Source of the DNA: Betaproteobacteria bacterium HGW-Betaproteobacteria-8
GTDB lineage: Bacteria; Pseudomonadota; Gammaproteobacteria; Burkholderiales; Methylophilaceae
NCBI GenBank assembly: GCA_002842135.1
Contig: PHCD01000004.1
Span: 1-34,585 of the forward strand
Length of the DNA: 34,585 nucleotides
Direction: 5' to 3'
The number at the start of each line of letters is the position of its first letter. Positions within the stretch are counted from its first letter, which is position 1. Below the pieces are notes generated by a model that saw nothing but the letters and a program-made list of their open reading frames with translations, had not been told where the DNA came from and ran no database searches. The position numbers and the translations under genes were made by a program. Positions 1 through 7,532 of this stretch are shown piece by piece.

Positions 1-645
1 CCAGTTAAAGTCGAGAAACATTCTCCGTTCGCTCGTGACGTCAATACACAGGCTTGTCCATCTGCAATGGGTGGTAAAGACCAACAGCCTGCAGCGGTGG
101 ATCCAAAAGAACCAAACATCTTCTACGTGCCTACCAACAACTGGTGTATGGAAGATGAACCGCAAGAGCGTACACATACCCAACAAGGCACCGTGTATGT
201 ATTTGCTAACGTCTATATGTATCCGGAAAAACCAGGTGTCACCGGCAAGCTGAAGAAGTTCGACGTCGTCAGCGGCAAGACCCTGTGGGAAATCCCCGAT
301 CCATATCCTAACTGGAGTGGTGTGCTGGTAACCGACGGTGGTTTGGCGTTCTACGGTTCACTGGGTGGTGACTTCCGTGCTGTGGATCGCAAGTCCGGTA
401 AAGTGGTTTGGAGCCGCAAGCTCGGTTCCGGCATCATCGGCAACCCTGTGACCTACAAGATAAAAGGCAAGCAGTATGTTTCCGTCTTTGCCGGTATCGG
501 TGGCTGGATCGGTCTGCCTGTAACAGCCGGTCTGGATATGGATGACAAATATGGCGCGATTGGTGCAACTGCGATGGCCAAGGCATCCGGTCTGGACAAG
601 ATCCCGCAAGGTGGTGAGCTGTACACATTCCGCTTGTATGACTAA
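1..645 (+). CDS. xoxF: XoxF-type PQQ methanol dehydrogenase, C-terminal part (5' end outside window)
   Basis: This is the C-terminal third of a periplasmic PQQ-dependent alcohol dehydrogenase that oxidises methanol to formaldehyde or formate. The frame is open from base 1 to the TAA at 643-645, so the N-terminus lies outside the window. Beta-propeller W-motif sequences typical of quinoproteins are visible, such as YVPTNNWCMEDEP, GKTLWEIPDPYPNW and GKVVWSRKLGSGIIGNP. The C-terminal tail (LPVTAGLD to ELYTFRLYD) differs clearly from that of the MxaF encoded at 11023. A J-type and a G-type gene follow and no small-subunit gene does, which fits the lanthanide-dependent XoxF class. I think clade XoxF4 is likeliest, as that clade is common in Methylophilaceae. 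The diagnostic lanthanide-binding Asp lies in the missing part, so the metal type is inferred. Confidence 0.85.
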   Translation, partial: PVKVEKHSPFARDVNTQACPSAMGGKDQQPAAVDPKEPNIFYVPTNNWCMEDEPQERTHTQQGTVYVFANVYMYPEKPGVTGKLKKFDVVSGKTLWEIPDPYPNWSGVLVTDGGLAFYGSLGGDFRAVDRKSGKVVWSRKLGSGIIGNPVTYKIKGKQYVSVFAGIGGWIGLPVTAGLDMDDKYGAIGATAMAKASGLDKIPQGGELYTFRLYD

Positions 646-676
646 AAAAGCAGTAATGCAGTAGTTGAGTAAATTG

Positions 677-712
677 GCCGAGGGTGGCGTTCATGCCACC
701 TCTCGGCTTTTT
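677..712 (+). terminator. Rho-independent terminator-like hairpin between xoxF and xoxJ
   Basis: The arms GCCGAGGGTGGC and GCCACCTCTCGGC pair with one bulged base around a six-base loop and are followed by five T. The hairpin ends 26 bases before the xoxJ start codon. It probably acts as a partial terminator, giving high xoxF and lower xoxJ/xoxG expression, because no separate promoter is obvious in the 26 bases left. Confidence 0.75.
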
Positions 713-738
713 GTAATCATCAAGATTTAAGGATTGTG

Positions 739-2367
739 ATGAATAAAAAGCTTCATGTGTTATGGCTAGGGGTTGCTCTAGGCCTGCTTCCATCTGTTGC
801 GGCAGCCGAAAAAGCCGAACCTCTGCGTGTTTGTGCCGATCCGGGCAATATGCCGCTTTCCAATAATCAGGGTGAAGGTTTCCAGAACAAGATTGCCGAT
901 TTGATCGCCAAGTCCATGGGGACGCATGCCACGTACTTCTATCGCCCATATCTTAATCGCGGTTTGACCCGACAGACTTTTGACAATAACGAGTGCGACA
1001 TCCTGATGGACATGTCGGCTGATGACAAACGCATGATGACGACCATGCCTGTTTACCGCAGTACCTTCGTACTGGCTTATCGCAATGATCGCGGCCTCGA
1101 TATCAAAAGCCTCGACGATCCAAAATTGCTGAACGATATGAAAGTTGGTGTCTTCCAGCATTCCGCCATACGCACGGTTTTGCAGGAGCGCGGCATCAAG
1201 CGCGAAAACACCATCGTGAAAACTATAGCGCACGATGCAGACCTTTTGCCGGAAAGACAGCCGCACGTGCAAGTGCGTGACGTGGTGGATGGCAAGCTTG
1301 ATGCAGCGGCCATCTGGGGGCCAATGGCCGGCTGGTATGTCAGCATGAAGAATGCGCCACTGACAATAAAGCCGTTGAATATGCTGGAAGACAATATGCC
1401 GCTCGAGTTCGAACTGGGCATCGGCATGAAGAAAAACTCACACGCGATGAAGGCTCGCATCGAGAAAGTCATGCTGGAGAACAAGGACCAGATTCGCAAG
1501 ATCCTGGACGATTATGGTGTCCCGCTGGTGCAATGTGATCATTGTGTCGTTTCTGGCGATCTGCCCAGCCATGGCGCCTACCAGGCGCATGCCAGGCGCT
1601 CGTTGAACTCCATCAAAGTCAAAATGACCCCGCCGAACGAAATCCCGGCGTTGATCGACGCTGCCGTCAAATCCGGTTCATCGCTTGACCAGGAATTGAT
1701 CAATGCCACCTTGCAGACTGACACCAACCGTATCGAATATCTGCTTCAACATGGTGCCGATATCAATGCGAAGGATGTCGAAGGCATGACTTCGTTGATG
1801 CATGCAGTTAAAACCACCGATCTGACACTAATCAACGGGCTGCTTGAATATGGGGCAGACCCAAACCTGCAGGACAACGATGGATGGACCGCATCCATGC
1901 ATGCTGTACGACAGAACGATGGCAAGGTCATGCGTCTGCTAGCCAAGTTCCAGGCCAATTTTGACCTTCTCAACTATCAGGGCTTCAGTGCGCTGGGTCT
2001 AGCCGTGCAGGATAACCGTTCCAATGTGGCGGTCGCCATGCTGGATCGCGGTGCCAAGGCCTCAGTTGTCATGGGCGATTCAGGCTATACGCCACTGATC
2101 ATTGCGGCAAAAGCCGGCAACAAGGTGATGGCGCAAACGCTATTGCAATATGGAGCCAAGCCCAATGAACAGAATGCTGGCGGTTTTACTGCACTGATGC
2201 TGGCTGCTGCCAGGAATGATGTGGACCTGGTGCATTTGCTGGTGAAGTCTGGCGCCAATACTGAGATCCAGAGTGTCGGCGGTAAAACCGCAAAGATGAT
2301 TGCTCGGGAAGAAAACGCAAAAGAAGCATTGGCCATTCTGGAGTCATATCAGCACACAAAATCATGA
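739..2367 (+). CDS. xoxJ: XoxJ-like periplasmic binding protein with C-terminal ankyrin repeats
   Basis: Residues 1-23 are a signal peptide. Residues 28-265 match the quinoprotein-dehydrogenase-associated substrate-binding family (MxaJ/XoxJ): RVCADPGNMPLSN near the start, then ECDILMDM and AAAIWGPMAGWY. The window's MxaJ has the same landmarks (NVCAGENELPFSN, KCDLIIGV, AAMLWGPEVSRY). XoxJ is thought to help activate the dehydrogenase or its interaction with the cytochrome. From about residue 315 there are some six ankyrin repeats (for example LLQHGADINAKD, LLEYGADPNLQD, LLVKSGANTEIQ). Ordinary members stop near 280 residues, so this is a fusion. A CDHC pair sits at the domain junction. ATG 739 is preferred to GTG 736 because AAGGA at 729-733 is five bases upstream. 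Family assignment is firm; the ankyrin role is unknown. Confidence 0.85.
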   Translation: MNKKLHVLWLGVALGLLPSVAAAEKAEPLRVCADPGNMPLSNNQGEGFQNKIADLIAKSMGTHATYFYRPYLNRGLTRQTFDNNECDILMDMSADDKRMMTTMPVYRSTFVLAYRNDRGLDIKSLDDPKLLNDMKVGVFQHSAIRTVLQERGIKRENTIVKTIAHDADLLPERQPHVQVRDVVDGKLDAAAIWGPMAGWYVSMKNAPLTIKPLNMLEDNMPLEFELGIGMKKNSHAMKARIEKVMLENKDQIRKILDDYGVPLVQCDHCVVSGDLPSHGAYQAHARRSLNSIKVKMTPPNEIPALIDAAVKSGSSLDQELINATLQTDTNRIEYLLQHGADINAKDVEGMTSLMHAVKTTDLTLINGLLEYGADPNLQDNDGWTASMHAVRQNDGKVMRLLAKFQANFDLLNYQGFSALGLAVQDNRSNVAVAMLDRGAKASVVMGDSGYTPLIIAAKAGNKVMAQTLLQYGAKPNEQNAGGFTALMLAAARNDVDLVHLLVKSGANTEIQSVGGKTAKMIAREENAKEALAILESYQHTKS

Positions 2368-2453
2368 CCATTTCCACTCCCTTCTAATCATTTTACGAGC
2401 AAGGGAACGGCTTCAAATCACCTCAAGTTTTTTTTAACAAGAAAGGCAAAATA

Positions 2454-3068
2454 ATGACCATTCGTCGTATCTCCATGTTTTCTGTATCGCTTGCCATATT
2501 GGCAGCTCTGGCCGGTCCGGGCTGTGCTTCGGCAGATTTGTCTGCCGCAGAATCTACAGCCAGTGTTCCGGTAGTGGCAGAAGCGCCGCAGATGGAAGAC
2601 GGTTTTCCGGCCCCAGCGCAGAAAGCGAAACCTGTTGCCGGAGCGCCAACCGAACCTGTCATGGGCGGCAGCATGACCCCATTGGAACGGGTTGCGGCTA
2701 CACCTAAAGGCGAGTTGAAAAATCCCTATGTCGATGCCAATGACAAGGTGCTGGAACTTGGCCGCAAGAAATTCTTGTCGGCCAGTTGCAATGGCTGTCA
2801 CGGCGGTACCGGCGGCGGCGGCATGTGTCCTCCACTTTCAAACGAAGTATGGGTCTATGGCAGTGACGACGACACCCTGTATCGCTTGATTGCCCTGGGC
2901 AGCGATGAGTTCACCAAACAGACCGGCGTTCCCCGCAAGGGCCGTGAAAACGTGGTCGGCCCCATGCCAAGCCATGGCGCTATCGTCAAGACGGATGATG
3001 ACATGTGGAAGATCATCACCTTCATTCGTTCCGTCTATCGTGGCGATCCATCCAGAAAGGACTGGTAG
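2454..3068 (+). CDS. xoxG: XoxG-like c-type cytochrome, electron acceptor of XoxF
   Basis: This is an exported mono-haem cytochrome c that probably takes electrons from XoxF and passes them to the respiratory chain. A signal peptide covers about residues 1-27 and is followed by an Ala/Pro-rich linker to about residue 80. The haem site CNGCH is at residues 112-116, followed by a glycine-rich stretch and MCPPLSN. Met171 in VGPMPSHG is the likely distal haem ligand. The C-terminal IRSVYRGDPSRKDW resembles the LRSIYNGDPKKAKW of the MxaG at 13874, which supports the cytochrome cL-type family. It follows xoxJ by 86 bases. Symbol given by position and similarity to MxaG. Confidence 0.85.
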   Translation: MTIRRISMFSVSLAILAALAGPGCASADLSAAESTASVPVVAEAPQMEDGFPAPAQKAKPVAGAPTEPVMGGSMTPLERVAATPKGELKNPYVDANDKVLELGRKKFLSASCNGCHGGTGGGGMCPPLSNEVWVYGSDDDTLYRLIALGSDEFTKQTGVPRKGRENVVGPMPSHGAIVKTDDDMWKIITFIRSVYRGDPSRKDW

Positions 3069-3070
3069 TT

Positions 3071-3430
3071 ATGATGGGGTTATATCGAATTTGTCTTGCA
3101 GTTTTTCTTGGGATGTTGTGCCTGGTTCCTGGATTAAGCGGCTGTGCTCAAAGCTCACAGAAATCCGCAGAGGTTGGAATCTGGAAAGCCGTTGCCCCAA
3201 AGGACATGCAGGGCGAATTTGGTAAACATGATGTGTTAGGTCTGATTTCCGGCCACCGGATACTCACCGATTGTTCAATCAACTGGTTGGATCCTGATGA
3301 TGGTAAGCGATACTGCTTTAGTAGCGGTACTTCTCTTTTGTATTTTCAGGAACAGCCTAAAACTAATATTAGAAGGGCTACTGAAGTTTGGGAAAACATG
3401 AAAATAGACTCCAGCAAGTCCATGGAATAA
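3071..3430 (+). CDS. Small exported lipoprotein of unknown function
   Basis: This is a 119-residue protein of unknown function. Residues 1-24 form a lipoprotein signal peptide ending in a canonical lipobox LSGC with Cys25 as the lipidated residue. The mature part has two further cysteines (TDCSINW and RYCFSSG) and no domain I recognise. Start ATG 3071 is two bases after the xoxG stop and has AAGGA nine bases upstream; the frame continues upstream into xoxG, so longer starts are spurious. Its 3' end overlaps the start of the next gene by 43 bases. Position suggests translation with xoxG and a role at the membrane near the dehydrogenase, but that is inference. Confidence 0.65.
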   Translation: MMGLYRICLAVFLGMLCLVPGLSGCAQSSQKSAEVGIWKAVAPKDMQGEFGKHDVLGLISGHRILTDCSINWLDPDDGKRYCFSSGTSLLYFQEQPKTNIRRATEVWENMKIDSSKSME

Positions 3431-4374
3431 TCGCTGCACTGGGACTGCTGTTGGTATCAACAGCAGCTGTCGGCGCGCCATTTGCCTATATTACCAATCA
3501 GGGATCGGATACCGTTTCCGTGATTGATCTGGCGGTGGATGAGGTGTCGGCTGATATTTCGGTAGGAAAAGGTCCGGTCGGCATCGCTATCGATCCGGTT
3601 CAGGGGCGTGTCTATGTCTCCAATGTCGATGATCGCTCGGTCTCGGTCATTGATATGCGGAGCAATCGGCTTGTGCATAACATCCAACTCCAGATTGCGC
3701 CGGTCGGCTTGGCATTGAGCAAGTCCGGCGGCCAGTTGTTCGTCGCAGACTGGTTTCATGATCGCGTGTTGCTGATTGATACGGAAAGTTATCAGCAGAC
3801 CGGTGAGATTGAGATAGGCGAGGCACCCTCCGGCATGGAGGTCAGCCGCGAGGGTGCAAGCTTGTATGTGGCCAATCGTGACAGCGATGATGTTGGAGTG
3901 GTTGATATTCGCAGCCGCAAGGTGATATCAAAAATCCCGGTTGGCAAACACCCGTTTGGCATGGCTTTGAGTGGTGACGGCAAACATCTGCTCGTGGTTA
4001 ATGTTGAGAGTAATTCGGTCTCTGTCATCGACACGCACCGTGACCAGGTAGTTGCGACCATTCCAGTTGGAGAGCATCCGTATTGCGTGACTTCAAGCCC
4101 TGATGGGCGTTTTGCCTACGTTAGCAATACCGGCGAAGACACGGTCTCGGTAATTGATGTTCAGGCCAGAAAAGTCCTTGCAACCATTGATGTGGATGGT
4201 TTCCCCGAGGGAGTTTCGTTCGACGCCAGGCATCAGCGTGTCTATGTCGCCAGCTGGATGGATAACGCTGTCTCGGTCATAGACGCAAAAACCAATCGCA
4301 AGATAAAGAGCATTTCAACCGGCTCGCAGAGCCGTTCATTTGGCCAATTTATTGGCTATTCTGTTCAACCATAA
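3388..4374 (+). CDS. Exported YVTN-family seven-bladed beta-propeller protein
   Basis: A signal peptide (about residues 1-29, cleavage near VGA) is followed by seven repeats of about 42 residues carrying the YVTN core, for example FAYITNQGSDTVSVID, LYVANRDSDDVGVVD and AYVSNTGEDTVSVID. Such proteins are periplasmic propellers, and related families are often encoded beside PQQ dehydrogenases. The reading frame offers only TTG at 3388 as a plausible start that retains the signal peptide, with AGAAGGG ten bases upstream. The gene overlaps the preceding lipoprotein gene by 43 bases. Exact function is unknown; a scaffold or maturation role for the dehydrogenase is an inference from context. Confidence 0.8.
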   Translation: MGKHENRLQQVHGIIAALGLLLVSTAAVGAPFAYITNQGSDTVSVIDLAVDEVSADISVGKGPVGIAIDPVQGRVYVSNVDDRSVSVIDMRSNRLVHNIQLQIAPVGLALSKSGGQLFVADWFHDRVLLIDTESYQQTGEIEIGEAPSGMEVSREGASLYVANRDSDDVGVVDIRSRKVISKIPVGKHPFGMALSGDGKHLLVVNVESNSVSVIDTHRDQVVATIPVGEHPYCVTSSPDGRFAYVSNTGEDTVSVIDVQARKVLATIDVDGFPEGVSFDARHQRVYVASWMDNAVSVIDAKTNRKIKSISTGSQSRSFGQFIGYSVQP

Positions 4375-4387
4375 AGAGGAAATTGTG

Positions 4388-4927
4388 ATGAAACTCAAAC
4401 ATTTGTTAGCCGTATCTACATTGGGCCTGGCTATTCATGCCACCGCGGCCGTTGCGCCCAGCCAACAGAAAGTCATCAAGGAGGTGACCATTCAGGCTGA
4501 ACCGGCAAAAGTCTGGATACTGGTCAAGGACTTCGGTGCGATCCATCAATGGCACCCTGCCGTGGCCAGCACCCAGCTGGAGATGAGGAAGGACGATAGC
4601 GGCGCGGATGTGCAGCATCGTCTGCTGACACTCAAGGGTGGTGGAACGATACTAGAGAAACTGGTAGGCGCACCGGATGCGGACATGAAACTGGAATATC
4701 GTATCGTTGAAGGCGTACTGCCGGTCAGCGGCTATCGATCCATTATGCAGGTCAAGGCTGGCGCAACGCCAAGTGAGACGGTGGTAACCTGGACAGGACG
4801 TTTTTACAACAAGGCATACTCCGTTCACGCTCCGGCAGGAGAAGACAATGCGGCAGCCATTGCGGCAGTGGAGGGCGTTTATGACGCCGGATTGGCTGGG
4901 CTGAAAAGCGCAATAGAGAAAAAGTGA
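4388..4927 (+). CDS. MxaD-like exported SRPBCC protein (first xox-linked copy)
   Basis: This is a 179-residue exported protein with a signal peptide ending near residue 20. Its body matches the SRPBCC (START-like) lipid/ligand-binding fold used by MxaD: AEPAKVWILVKDFGAIHQWHPAV near the front, a central LEYRIVEG, and WTGRFYNKAY late. MxaD has been reported to help electron transfer between methanol dehydrogenase and cytochrome cL. ATG 4388 is chosen because AGAGGA lies seven bases upstream and the signal peptide begins there. The gene follows the beta-propeller gene by 13 bases and precedes a close paralogue. The function of this copy is inferred. Confidence 0.8.
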   Translation: MKLKHLLAVSTLGLAIHATAAVAPSQQKVIKEVTIQAEPAKVWILVKDFGAIHQWHPAVASTQLEMRKDDSGADVQHRLLTLKGGGTILEKLVGAPDADMKLEYRIVEGVLPVSGYRSIMQVKAGATPSETVVTWTGRFYNKAYSVHAPAGEDNAAAIAAVEGVYDAGLAGLKSAIEKK

Positions 4928-4959
4928 TATCAAGGTTTATTTGGAAAGGAAAGCCAAGC

Positions 4960-5493
4960 ATGAGAAGTATCTGGATTTTAGCGGCAGCTTTGTTAATGCC
5001 ATCGATCGCGTTGGCACACGGCCCAAGTCCGCAGAAGATCGTGAAGGAAATCGTTATTAAAGCTGAGCCGGAAAAAGTCTGGGCAACACTGAAGGATTTT
5101 GGTGCTATCGCCCAATGGCATCCAGACGTGGCAAGTATCAAGGTAGGGGAGCTTAAGGATAACGAGAGCGATGCCACCTTGATGCACCGTACGATTCAGT
5201 TCAAGGATGGTACCAGCATCACCGAAAAGCTGAGGGAAGCCAAAGATGATGAACTCAAGCTCGACTACAAAATGGTGGATGGCACGGTGCCGGTCAGTAA
5301 TTATCGGGCAGTGATGCAGGTGAAGCCAGGAAGCAGTGCAGGAGAATCTGTTTTAACCTGGACAGGCCGTTTCTATAACATGGCAAACAGCATGGAAGCG
5401 CCACCAGGGAAAGATAACCCAACTGCTGTGGCGGCCATCAACAAAATTTATGATGCCGGTCTGGATGGTATCAAGCGCTATCTTGAGAAGTAA
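4960..5493 (+). CDS. MxaD-like exported SRPBCC protein (second xox-linked copy)
   Basis: This is a 177-residue exported protein and a close paralogue of the preceding one: AEPEKVWATLKDFGAIAQWHPDV and WTGRFYNMAN match it almost residue for residue. After the signal peptide it reads AHGPSPQK, nearly the AHGPTPQK of the MxaD at 20331. This supports one family of three copies in the window. ATG 4960 follows a GGAAAGGAAAG purine tract. A longer start at 4924 would overlap the previous gene and bury the signal peptide. The copy probably arose by tandem duplication and may serve XoxF as MxaD serves MxaF. Confidence 0.8.
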   Translation: MRSIWILAAALLMPSIALAHGPSPQKIVKEIVIKAEPEKVWATLKDFGAIAQWHPDVASIKVGELKDNESDATLMHRTIQFKDGTSITEKLREAKDDELKLDYKMVDGTVPVSNYRAVMQVKPGSSAGESVLTWTGRFYNMANSMEAPPGKDNPTAVAAINKIYDAGLDGIKRYLEK

Positions 5494-5509
5494 TGGGCGA
5501 GGATCTATT

Positions 5510-5528
5510 TATGGGAAAAACTCCCATA
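5510..5528 (+). repeat. Small hairpin downstream of the second SRPBCC gene
   Basis: TATGGGA and TCCCATA form a seven-base-pair stem with a five-base loop 16 bases after the stop codon. No T tract follows, so it is more likely a 3'-end stabilising hairpin than a terminator. Confidence 0.4.
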
Positions 5529-5654
5529 GTAATTCGGGATTATAAGCCTAGTGACTCATTCTTTAATTCCTTAAGATGACATCTACACTTCATAAGCGGC
5601 TGGCTACCTGACTTAGCCAACAAGCATCTCCTGATGTGTGTCTCCATAGCTCAG

Positions 5655-5685
5655 CCAGGCACTGCAAGGTGTCTGGTTTTTTTTT
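5655..5685 (+). terminator. Rho-independent terminator upstream of the second beta-propeller gene
   Basis: CCAGGCAC and GTGTCTGG pair over eight positions (one G-T) around a six-base loop and are followed at once by nine T. It ends 20 bases before the next start codon, directly before the AAGGA ribosome site. It may simply end the xox-side transcript or act as an attenuator in the leader of the next gene. Confidence 0.85.
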
Positions 5686-5705
5686 CAAAAATTTAAGGAA
5701 TTACG

Positions 5706-6668
5706 ATGAAATTCAGTCCGAGCCATGCAATTCTGACAGGTGTATTTTCCCTATTTTTTCATCAGGCCATCGCAGCTCCGCTAGCCTACGTGCCCAATGA
5801 AAAGGATGGCACGATATCCGTGATTGACACCAGCACCGACAAGGTGACCCATGTATTACCGAAAGCCGGTAGCCTCGGGAAAAGAATCCAGGCCGCGGCA
5901 TTGGATGCAAGCGGCCAGCATCTTTATGTAGTAGTTCGTGACGATAATGCCGTGGCAAAGCTGGATCTGGCTACGGGCAAAGAACTTTCTCGTGTATTCA
6001 TAGGCGATGAACCCGAAGGCATCAACATTTCTCCTGACGGCAAAACTTTGGCTGCCTGCCTTGAGGAGGATTATGCAGTATCTTTCCTGGATTTGACGAC
6101 TTTTAAACTGAAACAGACATCGAAAACTCAGGGTAAGAATCCTGAACATTGTGTGTACAGCCCGGATGGAAAATGGCTGATTGCCAGTAACGAGAAAAGT
6201 GGCGACCTGGATGTTTTCGATGCAACCAAAATGCAGTCGGTTCGCCTGATTAAAGGCAGCAAGCATCCAAGAGGCGTAGGCTTTTTACCCAGCGGCAAGG
6301 TCTTTTATGTTGCTAACGAGGCCGGAAACCAGGTTGAAGTTATTAGCGTCGGTGACTGGAAAGTTCTTGAGCGGATTAAAGTTGGGGTTCGCTCAAATGG
6401 TGTGGTTGTGTCACCAGATGGCGCAAGAGTCTATGTCAGTAACGGCGGTGAAGCTTCTGTCAGTATCATCGACACCAAAAGTAACAAGGTCATCAAGACA
6501 GTCAAGGTCGGTGAGCGGCCATGGAACATGGCATTAACCCCTGATGGCAAAAAACTCTATGTTGCCAATGGACGTTCCAACTCCATATCCGTAATTGATA
6601 CCGTCAAGCTTGAACATCATGCTGATATTTCCGTCGGTTCATTTCCGTGGGGTGTGGTAATCCACTGA
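5706..6668 (+). CDS. Exported YVTN beta-propeller protein, quinoprotein-associated type
   Basis: This is a 320-residue protein with a signal peptide (residues 1-23) and seven propeller repeats, for example LAYVPNEKDGTISVID, FYVANEAGNQVEVI, VYVSNGGEASVSIID and LYVANGRSNSISVID. It resembles the PQQ-dependent-catabolism-associated beta-propeller family (TIGR03866 type), which usually sits by PQQ dehydrogenase genes. AAGGA lies six bases before ATG 5706. It is a diverged second propeller relative to the one at 3388. It is followed after 37 bases by the SoxYZ-like gene, another known companion of quinoprotein dehydrogenases, so the two probably form one operon. The biochemical role is not established. 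Confidence 0.8.
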   Translation: MKFSPSHAILTGVFSLFFHQAIAAPLAYVPNEKDGTISVIDTSTDKVTHVLPKAGSLGKRIQAAALDASGQHLYVVVRDDNAVAKLDLATGKELSRVFIGDEPEGINISPDGKTLAACLEEDYAVSFLDLTTFKLKQTSKTQGKNPEHCVYSPDGKWLIASNEKSGDLDVFDATKMQSVRLIKGSKHPRGVGFLPSGKVFYVANEAGNQVEVISVGDWKVLERIKVGVRSNGVVVSPDGARVYVSNGGEASVSIIDTKSNKVIKTVKVGERPWNMALTPDGKKLYVANGRSNSISVIDTVKLEHHADISVGSFPWGVVIH

Positions 6669-6705
6669 TTGTTGCAAACTTCTTGATACGTATCCAAAGA
6701 GCGTC

Positions 6706-7521
6706 ATGACTGTCAGGCTGAATTGGCGGAAGTTATGGCGCTCCTTGCTTGCAGGGATCATCTGTCTTGCCGTGAGCTTACAAGCGCAGGCGGGTGTTAT
6801 TGGTGATGAGTTATGGCCCGCGATACAAGCGGCTTTTTTTGCAGGCAAAACCGTAGAGGATGGAAGTCAGCTGATCCAGATTACGGTGCCGGCCGTAGCT
6901 GAAGATGCTGGTATTGTCCCGATCTCAGTTGGAATCGATACCTTTCATTTGGCCGCATTGCAGGTTGCAAAGGTTTATCTGATTACTGATGCAAATCCTG
7001 TACAGCTGACTGCCATTTTTCATTTTCCCGACAATAAACAACCGATCCATTTTTCGACCAGAATCCGTCTAGAAAAGAGTACTTATGTGCGTGCCATTGC
7101 AGAAACCAGAGATGGCAGGTACTACATGCATAAAGTCGGGATTAAGACGCCAGGCGGTGGCTGTGGTGGAGGCGTTGGCTCTGATGAAGCACAACTGAGA
7201 GCGGAGGCGGGAAGAATGAAGGTTCAGTTGGCTGATCCTGCCCGTTACGGCGAGGTCAATACACTCAGCCTTAACATTAAACATCCAATGCGGACCGGGT
7301 TTGAGCGGACAGTTTATGGCTATTATGCAAAACCATACTTTATCAAGCGTCTCGATTTCATGCTGGATAATACGCCTTTGATGTCAGTCGATATAGGTGT
7401 CGGCATCAGCGCCAACCCCTATATCCGATTTGATTTTATTCCGTCCGGACTGGCTACGATTGAAATCCTGGCCCAGGATAATGAGGATCGACATTACCAG
7501 CAGGAAATCCGGATTCCCTGA
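6706..7521 (+). CDS. Quinoprotein dehydrogenase-associated SoxYZ-like carrier protein
   Basis: This is a 271-residue exported protein (signal peptide to about residue 29, QAQAG). The first half resembles SoxY and ends with the carrier motif GGGCGGG; Cys153 is the equivalent of the sulfur-carrying cysteine in SoxY. The second half, from about residue 160, resembles SoxZ, so the two Sox partners are fused. Fused SoxYZ-like proteins of this kind are known beside PQQ-dependent dehydrogenases (TIGR04557 type), although no thiosulfate-oxidising genes occur here. What the cysteine carries in this setting is unknown. The ribosome site is weak (AGAG before the ATG). Confidence 0.8.
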   Translation: MTVRLNWRKLWRSLLAGIICLAVSLQAQAGVIGDELWPAIQAAFFAGKTVEDGSQLIQITVPAVAEDAGIVPISVGIDTFHLAALQVAKVYLITDANPVQLTAIFHFPDNKQPIHFSTRIRLEKSTYVRAIAETRDGRYYMHKVGIKTPGGGCGGGVGSDEAQLRAEAGRMKVQLADPARYGEVNTLSLNIKHPMRTGFERTVYGYYAKPYFIKRLDFMLDNTPLMSVDIGVGISANPYIRFDFIPSGLATIEILAQDNEDRHYQQEIRIP

Positions 7522-7532
7522 TTATGTAATGT

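Noticed and set aside
1534..1545. CDHC in the XoxJ-ankyrin protein as a haem-binding site
   Set aside because: Haem attachment needs CXXCH; here Val follows the second Cys. A disulfide or metal pair is more likely.
2427..2434. Run of T upstream of xoxG as a terminator
   Set aside because: No convincing stem lies directly before it; only a weak five-base CCCTT/AAGGG pair is nearby, not adjacent to the T run.
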